Shown here one piece after another: positions 1-7,085 of a stretch of DNA of 10,191 bases. The stretch is from Dunaliella salina (taxonomy: Eukaryota > Chlorophyta > Chlorophyceae > Chlamydomonadales > Dunaliellaceae): the NCBI GenBank assembly GCA_002284615.2, contig MU069480.1, forward strand, positions 197,348 through 207,538. Direction: 5' to 3'. The notes under the pieces are model-generated. The model was not told where the DNA came from. It saw only the letters and a program-made list of their open reading frames with translations, and did not search any database. The position numbers and the translations under genes were made by a program. Every line of letters starts with the position of its first letter. Positions within the stretch are counted from its first letter, which is position 1.

Positions 1-77
<77 letters not shown>
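1..77. repeat. (CA)n microsatellite, left edge
   Basis: A perfect CA dinucleotide array of 38.5 units runs from the first base and is therefore truncated by the window edge. It decays into interrupted CA, CATA and TGCATGC-type sequence to about position 170. Nothing else is visible before the splice-like site at 300. Confidence 0.99.
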
Positions 78-82
<5 letters not shown>

Positions 83-300
83 TACGCACATACACACATA
101 CACACATGCATGCGCATTTTTGCGTGCATGGACATACGCAGGTGCATGCATTCGTGCACACATCAAGAGGCAAATATGTAGGAGAGCACGTGTATAGGCG
201 CATCCCGCATCTGACTGCTGCACAACCTTCAAGCTTCCTGCATGAGCTGAGCACACAGCCTCATGTGCGCTGTGCATAATCCCAAGTTTTTCTGTGTTCA

Positions 301-397
301 CAGGTTGTCGCGTGCAAATTCGGAAACAAGTTCAGTGTTGTCAAGCGCCAGCAAGCGTCCCATCAGTGGATCACCCTTCCTCTTAGCAAGCCAGAGG
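301..397 (+). CDS. Candidate internal exon, gene A, product unknown
   Basis: This + strand segment follows a strong acceptor-like tract (ttttctgtgttcacag, ending at 300). After one leading base it encodes 32 residues rich in Ser and Ala (starts LSRANSETSSVLSSASKRP), ending in AGG before a possible donor GTCAGT at 398. That leaves phase 0, which matches the candidate exon starting at 507. If it is not spliced there, the frame runs on through FLIPGVGDLLLEDEVSLL to a TGA at 461-463, so it could instead be a terminal exon. A 92-codon antisense frame covers the same bases (298-576) and cannot be excluded. No domain recognised. Low-complexity Ser-rich composition suggests a linker or disordered region. 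Confidence 0.3.
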
Positions 398-506
398 GTC
401 AGTGCGTTTTTGATTCCTGGTGTTGGAGACCTTCTTTTGGAGGATGAAGTCAGCTTGCTTTGATCCTGCATATCAGATTGCCCCTTCTCCAGGTTTGTGA
501 ATTCAG

Positions 507-655
507 ACAAAATCTGCTGATGAGAGCGTTCAGGGTTCCTGCAATGATGTGATACCAATTGCAGGCTGGCACCCAATCAGAGGCAGAATCTTTGCAGCTA
601 GACAAAACAACACTGGCAAGCAGGCTGTCATCCCTGTCGTTGCGGACTCCAAAGG
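507..655 (+). CDS. Candidate internal exon, gene A, product unknown
   Basis: The frame is open from 501 and closes at TGA 657-659, just beyond a good donor (AAAGG|GTGAGG, GT at 656-657). Two acceptors are possible, ending at 506 (gtgaattcag) or 533 (gagcgttcag). Both give phase 0, matching the preceding candidate exon. The translation is protein-like and low in Cys, with the stretch GWHPIRGRIFAARQNNTGKQ followed by AVIPVVADSKG, alternating hydrophobic and basic residues as in a beta-rich fold. It ends in phase 2. The next compatible exon is 955-1043. I do not recognise the family. Antisense frames overlap here (450-725 and 530-742) and are the main competing explanation. Confidence 0.4.
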
Positions 656-954
656 GTGAGGACATTTGATTGAAATGTTTGGAATGTTCAAGCTTGGCAC
701 TTCCCAAGCAACATGTCTTGTGCAAACTTCAACCGAGATCAAGGTTTTGCCTACCTCCCTTGTGATCTAAATGATGCAGCAAGCTCTAGTTACCTGTAAC
801 AAGGTATGCATATTGCGATGCAGACCAGAATTTTTAGCTCTCCCTGACCTATTACACAAGCACTACATTGCCGCGCTTGTTTTGTTGAGCAAATGTCCAT
901 GGAGTTTCCACCGCTTTCTGTAATTTCAACTATTTGGTCACTCTGTTTGAAAAG

Positions 955-1043
955 TACAGAGCTACAATTTAAAGCATTACGCTGTGCCGCAGCCATCCGG
1001 AGAAAAGACAAGCCCATGCTTCCTAGCTCCTCCACAGGCACAA
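955..1043 (+). CDS. Candidate internal exon, gene A, product unknown
   Basis: This segment was chosen because it is the one in the 656-1122 gap that I found to satisfy both phases. It starts with one base (completing GG|T) after a modest acceptor (ctctgtttgaaaag, ending 954) and ends with one base at a weak donor (CACAA|GTGCGA). It encodes TELQFKALRCAAAIRRKDKP then MLPSSSTGT, a basic amphipathic stretch. Its frame is open from 848 to a TAG at 1061-1063. The acceptor lacks a strong pyrimidine run and the donor has A at -1, so the boundaries are tentative. An antisense frame (790-1041) is also open. Confidence 0.28.
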
Positions 1044-1122
1044 GTGCGAGTCATTTGACCTAGCCCTCTTACCTAACACATGCGGTTGTAACAATTTTTT
1101 TCAATGCTTTCATGCCCTGCAG

Positions 1123-1220
1123 AAGCTGGGGTCACCTTCGACACAAAGAGTCTGAAGGGTGAGGATGTTACATGCAGCGCATTGTTGGATGTGATCTTCA
1201 AAGCAGGGAGCCGAAGTTGA
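1123..1220 (+). CDS. Candidate terminal exon with stop, gene A
   Basis: A strong acceptor (ttttttcaatgctttcatgccctgcag, AG at 1121-1122) precedes a frame that completes the single leftover base of the previous candidate exon. It then reads AGVTFDTKSLKGEDVTCSAL and LDVIFKAGSRS to TGA 1218-1220. Composition is protein-like and charged. AATAAA follows 17 bases after the stop. A donor-like AAGG|GTGAGG at 1158-1159 lies inside it, so a shorter 36-base internal exon read in another frame is possible. With the three upstream candidates this makes a 3' gene end whose phases all agree (0, 2, 1), which is the main support. Product not recognised. Confidence 0.42.
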
Positions 1221-1236
1221 TCATGTTACATTGATA

Positions 1237-1242
1237 AATAAA
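1237..1242 (+). terminator. Possible polyadenylation signal AATAAA
   Basis: The hexamer lies 17 bases after the candidate stop at 1218-1220, in AT-rich sequence. Many green algae use UGUAA rather than AAUAAA, so if the organism is one of those this may be coincidence. Confidence 0.25.
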
Positions 1243-1744
1243 CCATTCCTTGATTCACATTTGAAAGTATTTTTTTGCATTTTTCAGCACCTCTTCAAAT
1301 GACAAGATTGCACAGCAAATTAATTTTCAACTACAAGTTGCATCACGGAATTGCCCGAAAGGATGCAAGCGGTGCACAGCTGTCTGGAATTACTCCTATG
1401 CATGCTCCTTCCTTTTGTACATGCTCCCCCCCTTTACGCACCTCTTCCTTGGCCCTCTGTCTTTCTTGATGTTATGGAAGCCACAATCTCCTTTCCATTC
1501 CCCTCTGCTTTAAAATAAGTTTTGCATCATGCAAGCTGCTGCTGCAAAGTGGTCCCCAATTGTCCATCAGGTTATCCATACTTGAAGCAAAACAGAAGCA
1601 CCTCAACGTAAGAAGTCAAGATGAAAGGCTCAGACAAGGAAAGTGATTTACAACTGAAGCCAGTGGCAGGGCTGCTGGGTGACAGATTGCTGTGTGCTTT
1701 TGTCATCAAGAACGACTGTGTGATTGAAACCAGTCTGGAAAAAA

Positions 1745-1800
1745 ATGGCAGCAGTAGCATCAGCAGCATCAGCAGCAGCCAGTAGAACACCAAGATCGAG
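1745..1800 (+). CDS. Candidate first exon, Ala/Ser-rich N terminus
   Basis: ATG 1745 follows an in-frame TGA at 1721 and encodes MAAVASAASAAASRTPRS plus two bases, ending at a consensus-like donor (TCGAG|GTAAGC). The Ala/Ser/Arg-rich, acid-free composition resembles an organelle transit peptide. Without splicing the frame stops at once (TAA 1802-1804), so the donor is required. It ends in phase 2. Joined directly to the acceptor at 2131 it would continue in the frame beginning TKRRLSIWYPSQLPDIHTFW. This call competes with the Ser-rich frame that overlaps it. The sequence is itself a degenerate CAG-type repeat, which can mimic an Ala-rich leader. Confidence 0.28.
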
Positions 1801-1810
1801 GTAAGCATTT

Positions 1811-1811
<1 letters not shown>

Positions 1812-1868
<57 letters not shown>
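1812..1868 (+). repeat. (CAG)19 trinucleotide tract
   Basis: Nineteen uninterrupted CAG units, then CGG CAG CAG. A degenerate CAG/CAT cluster lies just upstream at 1747-1781. On the + strand it can read poly-Ser, poly-Ala or poly-Gln; on the - strand poly-Ala, poly-Cys or poly-Leu. If the donor at 1801 is used, the tract lies at the 5' end of an intron. Confidence 0.99.
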
Positions 1869-1870
<2 letters not shown>

Positions 1871-2131
1871 GCAGCAGATGTCAACATTGCATCAGCAATA
1901 GATGCAGCAGGAAGATGTTGCAGGCTACTGAGTTACCTAAATTCATGCCCCCTAGGCTCCCTTACATCCAACCATGTGCACCAGCATCTCCGTGCCGACC
2001 AACTGGATCATCTGTGCTCCTCATGTCCTGGATAAAGCCACCCCTGGAAATTGTTAGCCATAATTAAAAGACCTAAAAGAGCCTCACAAGGACCTCACAC
2101 ACAACTGCGTGCATCGCTTGCATGCACACAG

Positions 2132-2246
2132 GACAAAAAGAAGACTCTCCATTTGGTACCCCTCGCAGCTACCAGACATCCACACTTTTTGGGGGCAGGC
2201 CAGCACCCTGGGAGAGGCCGTCAAGTAGCCCAGGACTCCTAGCAAG
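2132..2246 (+). CDS. Exon-like block, reading frame unresolved
   Basis: The block is bounded by a usable acceptor (catgcacacag, AG 2130-2131) and a good donor (AGCAAG|GTACCT). Its composition is coding-like, but all three + frames are open over most of it. One frame encodes QKEDSPFGTPRSYQTSTLFG then GRPAPWERPSSSPGLLA and stays open to the donor, ending in phase 2. A second continues the phase of the exon ending at 1800 and has more G/C at third positions, but meets TAG at 2225-2227 before the donor. A 33-base follow-on exon at 2389-2421 (acceptor after aatggcag, donor TTCAAG|GTAGGC) fits the phase of the first frame but is too short to trust. No family recognised. Confidence 0.33.
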
Positions 2247-2421
2247 GTACCTGGCAATGAGGACTTTTCAACAAACATCTGGACTGGAAATGACCCTCAT
2301 GCTCTGGTTGTGATGCATCAGAAAGTATGCAGCCAAATGTTTTTTCCATTCCAAGCTGTTCATGTGCACTTCCACACACAAATGGCAGTTCCTGGGTAGT
2401 TGGCCGCCCTAGCCCTTCAAG

Positions 2422-3087
2422 GTAGGCTCAGAGCTGTTTCGACTTAATGGGCCTGGGTTGAGGAAAGGAAGGAGCAGGTTCTACTTACATGGAAGCTCAG
2501 GTCGAGCCTGTCAATCTAACGAAATGCCAAATGTTAGCATGAAGAACTCAATCCTGAGCCTGGTCTAAGGTGGAGTGCATTTCTCGATACCAGTGTCAAG
2601 GAGAAACAGAGGTGTAGTGTCACTTCATTCCCTGTTTTGTTGTGGCTCTAATGAACTCCCAGGTTGGACGCGACAGGGTCTAATCAATGTGTTGCCCCTT
2701 GTTGTTATGACCTCTGATCCGTCCCAGTCTCAGATTGTGAGAGCTCTGTAACAATCGTGCAGGCATGTGCAATCATTTTCTGAAGGCTGCCTGCCAGGGT
2801 TGGCCCTTCCAAATGGAACGCATGCACCCTGGGTACTTTTCCACTCTGGACACTCCTGGCATTGACGCAGCAATTGGCGTAGCTACAGTGCAGTTACAGT
2901 TCAGTTGCGACGTGCAAATATTGGCATGTGGCAGGTGCATGCACCTAAGGTACATCAGCACAAGGCAGCAGGTTTGGCATGGCAGTCCATAATGTTGCGC
3001 TTGCCAGTGCCCTCAGCTGAAGTTTTGCAGACATGTGAAGCTGTGTGTGACTGTGCAGGCCGCGGACCTCAGACCTGCCCGGCACTT
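2422..3087. other. Unassigned stretch
   Basis: No gene can be supported. A short open + frame (2765-2992) encodes a Cys/His-rich product of the kind produced by TGCA-rich noncoding DNA. A TGTAA word, a possible algal polyadenylation signal, occurs near 2748 but has no convincing stop codon upstream of it. Confidence 0.5.
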
Positions 3088-3320
3088 CCAGACCTTCTTT
3101 TGTGCGTCAGGCTTCCCCCCCACAGCTTGCTGCTCGCCCCAGCACCACAGGCTCCATAGCAGGTCTGCGTCTGCATACCTGTTCAATATTGGAGGCCCAT
3201 CTAAGGTCTGGAGGAAAACTTACTTACTTCTGGACTTTCTTTCACGCACCAGTCTTCCACCCCGCAGCTCACTGCTCTCCCCAGCACCACAGGCTCGATA
3301 ACAGGTCCATGTCTGCATGG
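3088..3320 (+). repeat. Diverged tandem duplication, two copies about 142 bp apart
   Basis: Copy 1 (about 3088-3177) and copy 2 (about 3230-3320) share the order pyrimidine-rich tract, GCAGCT-like word, the exact 18-mer ccccagcaccacaggctc (3137 and 3279), then an acaggtc...gtctgcat motif. The offset is 142 bp. Both copies end in acceptor-like pyrimidine plus CAG sequence. The open frames across it are not conserved between copies, so it looks noncoding. Confidence 0.8.
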
Positions 3321-3860
3321 TGATTTGTGTTTCCAGGTTGGTGATGTGTGTAAATGACGCTCATCTCGCATGACAAGATGCCACTGAAAGCACGGGGGGA
3401 AGTCCTTTCCAACGTTGAAGGCCTGTCATAGGTCCTTGAGGATAACCGGGGTCAAGGCTGCATGTGCCAAGTGCCAGACGGAACTGCAGTTTGGTGTCTT
3501 CAAGATCATCATCAGTACGCATGCATGGTAGCAGCACACTCAGCACCCAAATTCTACCAGTGTCCTCGTCCTGCATTTTTGTTCCTATTTCCTGCTTGCA
3601 AATAATGGTTCATGATTGATGCCCACTTGTACATCTCTTTTCAAGGCGAAGCCAAAGCCGCTCATCAGTTGCTTTTTTTGGTTTGCGTTGAGCCATTGGA
3701 GCCCCGTTGGTTATGTGTTTTGGGGGGTCATGCTTGCCACCTTCAGCACTTCCTTTATGGCATGCCGATCACATATAAGGGTATGGGACATCCTTTATAA
3801 TGTTCTAAGCATACTTGCCACCTTCAATACTCGCTGCTCGGCATGCTCAGCATATGACTG
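3321..3860. other. Unassigned stretch with one antisense open frame
   Basis: The only notable frame is on the - strand, 3576-3361 (71 codons, starts MQDEDTGRIWVLSVLLPCMR). It has reasonable codon choice but no recognisable domain and no clear splice context. A frame of this length is expected by chance, so it is not called as a gene. Confidence 0.4.
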
Positions 3861-3900
3861 AACGTCCTGAACGCCCTCATCTGCCTTGCTGTACAGCTTG

Positions 3901-3990
3901 CCAGGACACAGAAGCAAGGTCAGCTTTACCAGCGAGAGCAAGTCCCCCAGGACAAGGACGCAAGATCAGCTTTAGCCCACCGGCACCGCC
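3901..3990 (+). repeat. Degenerate 46-bp duplication beside the minisatellite
   Basis: Two copies of ccaggaca(c/a)... followed by gcaag(g/a)tcagcttta start at 3901 and 3947. The 46-bp spacing is close to the 45-bp period of the array just downstream, so this may be an older, unrelated-looking part of the same repeat domain. Confidence 0.65.
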
Positions 3991-4046
3991 TGCAACCCAA
4001 GTGCTGTCGAGAGGCAGGACCCTGAGCACGCAGCCATCGAGCAGGC

Positions 4047-4905
4047 ATGCGCCCTTCCTGTCTTGCAATTCGTATTTGCTTTCTAGCAGGCATGAGCCCT
4101 TTTTGTCCCACAATTTTTGTTTACTTTCTGGCATGCATGAGACCTTCCTGCTCCATGATTTGTGTTTGTTTTCTGGCAGGCATGAGCCCTTCCTATCCCT
4201 TGATTTGCATTTGCTTCCTGGCAAGCATGAGCTCTCCCTGTCCATCAATTTGTGTTTGCTTCCTGGCAGGCATGAGCCCTTCCTGTCTCTCGATTTGTGT
4301 TTGCTTTCTGGCAGACATGAGCCCTTCCTGTCCCTCGATTTGTGTTTGCTTTCTGGCATGCATGAGACTTTCCTGCTCCACGATTTGTATTTGTTTTCTT
4401 GCAGGCATGAGCCCTTCCTGTCCCTCGATCTGTGTTTATTTTCTGGCAGGCATGGGTCCTTCCTGTCTTGCGATTCGTATTCGCCTTTCTAGCAGGTTTG
4501 AGCCCTTTTTGTCCCAAAATTCTTGTTTGCTTTCTGGCATGCATGAGACCTTCCTGCCCCACAAGTTGTGTTTGTTTTCTGGCAGGCATGAGCCCTTCTT
4601 GTCCCTCGATCTGTGTTTAATTTCTGGCAGGCATGGGTCCTTCCTACCCCACGATTTGTGTTTGCTTCCTGGAAAGCGTGAGCCCTTCCCGTCCCACAAC
4701 TTGAGTTTGCTTTCTGGCAGGCATGAGCCCTTCCTGTCCCTTGATTTGCACTTGCTTTCTGGCAAGCATCAGCCCTTCCTGTCCTGCAATCTGTGTTTGC
4801 TTCCTGGCAGACATGAGCCCTTCCTGTTCCTCAATTTGTGTTTGCTTTTTGGCAAGGGGTGGGCCCTCCCCGTGTTCCACGATTTGTGTTTGCTACCTGA
4901 CACCG
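4047..4905 (+). repeat. 45-bp minisatellite, about 19 units
   Basis: Units start (taking the ATG of GCATGAG as mark) at 4047, 4092, 4137, 4182, 4227, 4272, 4317, 4362, 4407, 4452, 4498, 4543, 4588, 4633, 4678, 4723, 4768, 4813 and about 4858. The core reads gcatgagcccttcctgtccc, then tcgatttgtgtttgctttctggca. Spacing is exactly 45 except for one inserted base near 4490 and slippage at the last unit. A further decayed unit may lie at 4965-5005. Since 45 is a multiple of three, 15-residue repeats appear in several frames on both strands (for example HEPFLSLDLCLLSGR on + and EGLMPARKQTQIEGQ on -). The one-base insertion breaks these frames, so I treat the array as noncoding, possibly intronic. 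Confidence 0.96.
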
Positions 4906-5012
4906 GCTGGGTCCTTGAACACGCAGCTGCCTGGCAGCTGGAAGCCCTCTATCAATACTCTCTGTCACGCAATTTTTGTGTTTCCTGATTGTATTGCTTG
5001 GCAGCCTGCTGC

Positions 5013-5152
<140 letters not shown>

Positions 5153-5320
5153 TTGTGAGCAGACCACAGCAAAGCGGCAATACACTGAGTCACAAGTTCT
5201 GGATGAACAGAGGCCACCTCAGTAATGTGCACCAAGGCACATTGCCCCAGCACAACAAGCTTTAAAACAATCCTTCTCCCTTGCACAACTACACCAGTTG
5301 GCTTTTTCACTACCTCACAG

Positions 5321-5394
5321 TGTTGGCCTGACCCAGATGTGCGCATTCTTGTGTCCGAACCAAAGCAAGTGCGAAAGAAGATGTGCGCACATAG
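5321..5394 (+). CDS. Candidate internal exon, gene C, product unknown
   Basis: A strong acceptor (ttggctttttcactacctcacag, AG 5319-5320) is followed in phase 0 by 24 codons beginning CWPDPDVRILVSEPKQVRKK and ending MCAH plus AG at a donor (CATAG|GTGTGA). The stretch is charged and protein-like with G/C-favoured third positions. It ends in phase 2 and joins the exon at 5448 across a 53-base intron that has an excellent pyrimidine tract. If the intron is retained the frame reads on to a TGA at 5453-5455. A long antisense frame (5346-4831) overlaps and is the main alternative. No family recognised; the 5' part of the gene is not identified. Confidence 0.42.
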
Positions 5395-5447
5395 GTGTGA
5401 GATGAGCGCTGCAACTCTTCTCTCTTTCTTGAACTGGTTGCTTGCAG

Positions 5448-5536
5448 GCCGCTGAGTCCTTTGGGATTAGATGTCAAGCGCCAGGCCAGCACATCCCCGC
5501 TTCCCAGTGCAGGACCTGCGAGGCCCGCCAGTTCAG
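5448..5536 (+). CDS. Candidate internal exon, gene C
   Basis: The acceptor is one of the best in the window (ctcttctctctttcttgaactggttgcttgcag, AG 5446-5447). One base completes the split Arg codon, then 29 codons read PLSPLGLDVKRQASTSPLPS and AGPARPASS, a Pro/Ser/Ala-rich basic linker-like segment. The donor is TTCAG|GTACAT at 5537, leaving phase 1. Unspliced, the frame would end four codons later at TGA 5549-5551, so it could be terminal. The next exon with the right phase is 5753-5988. Low-complexity composition gives no function. Confidence 0.42.
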
Positions 5537-5752
5537 GTACATGCACTTGAGCATGAAGGCACGCTGTTCGAACATGGACTTGTTAGGAGTCCTTATTGCA
5601 AGAGTGTATTGCAAAAGTGGCCTGGAGGCCATGCAAACATATATTGCTTTATGCCTCCACAAACACACATCACCAACCAAAAATTGATGAAAGCATAATG
5701 GTGGTGGAAGCTTGTGCCCTCCCCATATCCCCTCACTGCAATTATACGCTAG

Positions 5753-5988
5753 GAGCTTCTCGTGAATCCACTTCTGCTCTGTCGCTTGTCGCTCCTTGCT
5801 CCGCATCCCAAAGGGGCATAGAGGGCAGAATACACTTCAAAGGATGTCAGTTGGTTGAGTATTACAGAGGAGGTATTACTGCAGGGGGGCTACCTGAGCA
5901 TGCGTCCATATATGCTCCTTTTGCATTTAAAGTGCACCCACTCACAGCCACTTCATCTGGTTGGGACAATTTTAGCTTTGAAGTGTAG
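5753..5988 (+). CDS. Candidate terminal exon with stop, gene C
   Basis: An acceptor after a pyrimidine-rich run (ccctccccatatcccctcac... acgctag, AG 5751-5752) gives two bases that complete the leftover G of the previous exon. It then reads ASRESTSALSLVAPCSASQR, continuing through GIEGRIHFKGCQLVEYYRGG and HASIYAPFAFKVHPLTATSS to TAG 5986-5988. This is the longest single coding-like exon in the window (77 complete codons before the stop) and lies in a frame open from 5596. An internal GAG|GTATTA word could be a donor. Chance open frames of this size occur, so phase agreement with the two upstream exons is the key support. No domain recognised. Confidence 0.38.
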
Positions 5989-6184
5989 CTGGCGTTACAA
6001 GCTAGAGCGCATGCTCAAATTTGTTTGTGTCACCATGTGTGCTTAGAGAGACTGAGCTAAATCTCCATTACGGCACGTAAACCCAAATTTGGTGCTTTTT
6101 GTAGGAGAATAGCTGAAATTGCCACATAACACCAACCACTGCACCTTTTCATTTTTTGCAATAACAATAACAATATTCTTTGGA

Positions 6185-6189
6185 TGTAA
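6185..6189 (+). terminator. Possible algal polyadenylation signal TGTAA
   Basis: TGTAA lies about 197 bases after the candidate stop at 5986-5988, in AT-rich 3' UTR-like sequence (about 6060-6240). A second TGTAA is at 6228-6232. UGUAA is the usual signal in Chlamydomonas and relatives; its use here depends on the organism. Confidence 0.3.
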
Positions 6190-6576
6190 GAATTCCATAC
6201 CACAAAAAATCATTCTATTTGGTACGGTGTAATCCAGAATGGAGATTCAGTGGTGGAAACTAGGATTCATCGCCATGGCAAATAAGGTATGTTTTCCCTT
6301 ATTTTCCCTAACCAACAAACCTCATGCTCCAATGCTAGGGAAAGTGCTAGCTTGGAGCTTACCAGTTGGGAGGACATGTGTGTGGAGCACGCAAATACTG
6401 GCTGATTTTACGCCTCAGATAGCCCCCTCTGGCATTACTCTTTGTCTTCTTGACCTTCATTGCCTGCATTTCATCGACACCCGTCCCTCCCTTTGCTCAG
6501 CTGTTGGGCTGGTGGAGCATTTAGTAACCTCATTGTCGGCACTTCTTCGGCTTACCTGTCTGTGAGCATCCTTCTA

Positions 6577-6624
6577 GGCGCCTGTAGCGCTGACTAGTTT
6601 GGCGCCTGTAGTATTGACGAGTAT
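6577..6624 (+). repeat. Two-copy 24-bp tandem repeat
   Basis: GGCGCCTGTAG followed by a (c/t)(g/a)(c/t)TGAC(t/g)AG-type tail occurs at 6577 and again at 6601, 19 of 24 bases identical. It lies just upstream of the open region at 6657. Confidence 0.75.
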
Positions 6625-6656
6625 GTTGTATTGATGCAATGCCACTTCAATCCTAG

Positions 6657-7082
6657 GATGTATCTACCTCGCAAGGCTGCATCTCTGATTCACAATCACA
6701 ATTCTGGGGTGCACCTGCCTTGTGACGCTGCAATCTTCTATCTGGAATCTCAATCAGGTCTACCGCCTGATGACCTTGCCACTCTCCCAACCTATGACCT
6801 TCTGCCTGTGATCAAAAATGGCAAGCATCAGTGCACCCACTTATTGTCAGCCAAGCACCTTCCCAACACCAACCCCCAAGTCTGTGATCTCCACGTTTGC
6901 TTCGAACAGGTCAGCGCAGCATCCGCCCCTCTCCTAGCATCGCCAGTGTTACAAGCAGGCTGGGGCCCTCGACCTCCCCTCCTCCGAAACTCCAAAGTGG
7001 TCCTCCTAGGGGCGCTGGCACCCTCTCTGTGCGCACACGGGCCCAAGATGAGGAGCTGATTCCTCCTGAGCTGCATGAGTGA
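6657..7082 (+). other. Open region, coding status and frame uncertain
   Basis: After an acceptor-like cttcaatcctag (AG 6655-6656) a + frame is open to TGA 7057-7059. It includes SGLPPDDLATLPTYDLLPVI and has C-rich third positions up to about 6909. A second frame, open from about 6897 to TGA 7080-7082, reads SIASVTSRLGPSTSPPPKLQ and ends AQDEELIPPELHE, a more natural C-terminal tail. A one-base change near 6910 would join them, so this may be a frameshifted gene end, an undetected splice, or chance. Upstream, ATG 6275 in a GCCATGG context precedes a strong donor (AATAAG|GTATGT, 6287), and a phase-compatible exon at 6419-6561 is possible. Cys/His abundance in parts argues for caution. Confidence 0.22.
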
Positions 7083-7085
7083 GTG

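Larger units (their letters stand above)
1621..2067 (+). pseudogene. Ser-rich open frame broken by one TAG
   Basis: One + frame runs from ATG 1621 to TAA 2065-2067 (149 codons including the final stop) with a single internal stop, TAG at 1783-1785. The first part (54 codons before the TAG) contains LLGDRLLCAFVIKNDCVIET and ends in SSSISSISSSQ. After the TAG the frame passes through the CAG tract as poly-Ser and continues with MLQATELPKFMPPRLPYIQP and PTGSSVLLMSWIKPPLEIV. Ser-rich coding on both sides of the stop suggests one interrupted unit: a decayed gene, a sequencing change, or two unrelated open stretches. The TAG directly follows a CAG, so a CAG to TAG change in the repeat is a simple explanation. 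Two other frames across the tract are also open, so this is uncertain. Confidence 0.25.

Noticed and set aside
298..576. 92-codon - strand frame with protein-like charged composition
   Set aside because: It opposes a phase-consistent + strand exon chain with better splice signals and has no clear 5' splice context. It remains the leading alternative for this region.
645..1174. Similarity between aaagggtgaggacatt (651) and gaagggtgaggatgtt (1155), suggesting a duplicated exon end
   Set aside because: About 19 of 26 bases match, mostly the donor-like GGGTGAGGA core, which can arise by chance.
1648..1887. - strand frame beginning with a long poly-Ala run
   Set aside because: The length comes mostly from the CAG tract read backwards, and the rest has no recognisable features.
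3361..3576. 71-codon - strand frame
   Set aside because: The length is within chance expectation, and there is no domain and no splice support.
4047..4905. CRISPR-like array
   Set aside because: The 45-bp units are contiguous, with no unique spacers between repeats. It is a minisatellite.
5474..5806. 110-codon - strand frame
   Set aside because: Cys/Trp-rich composition without domain features. The + strand exons in the same interval have better signals.
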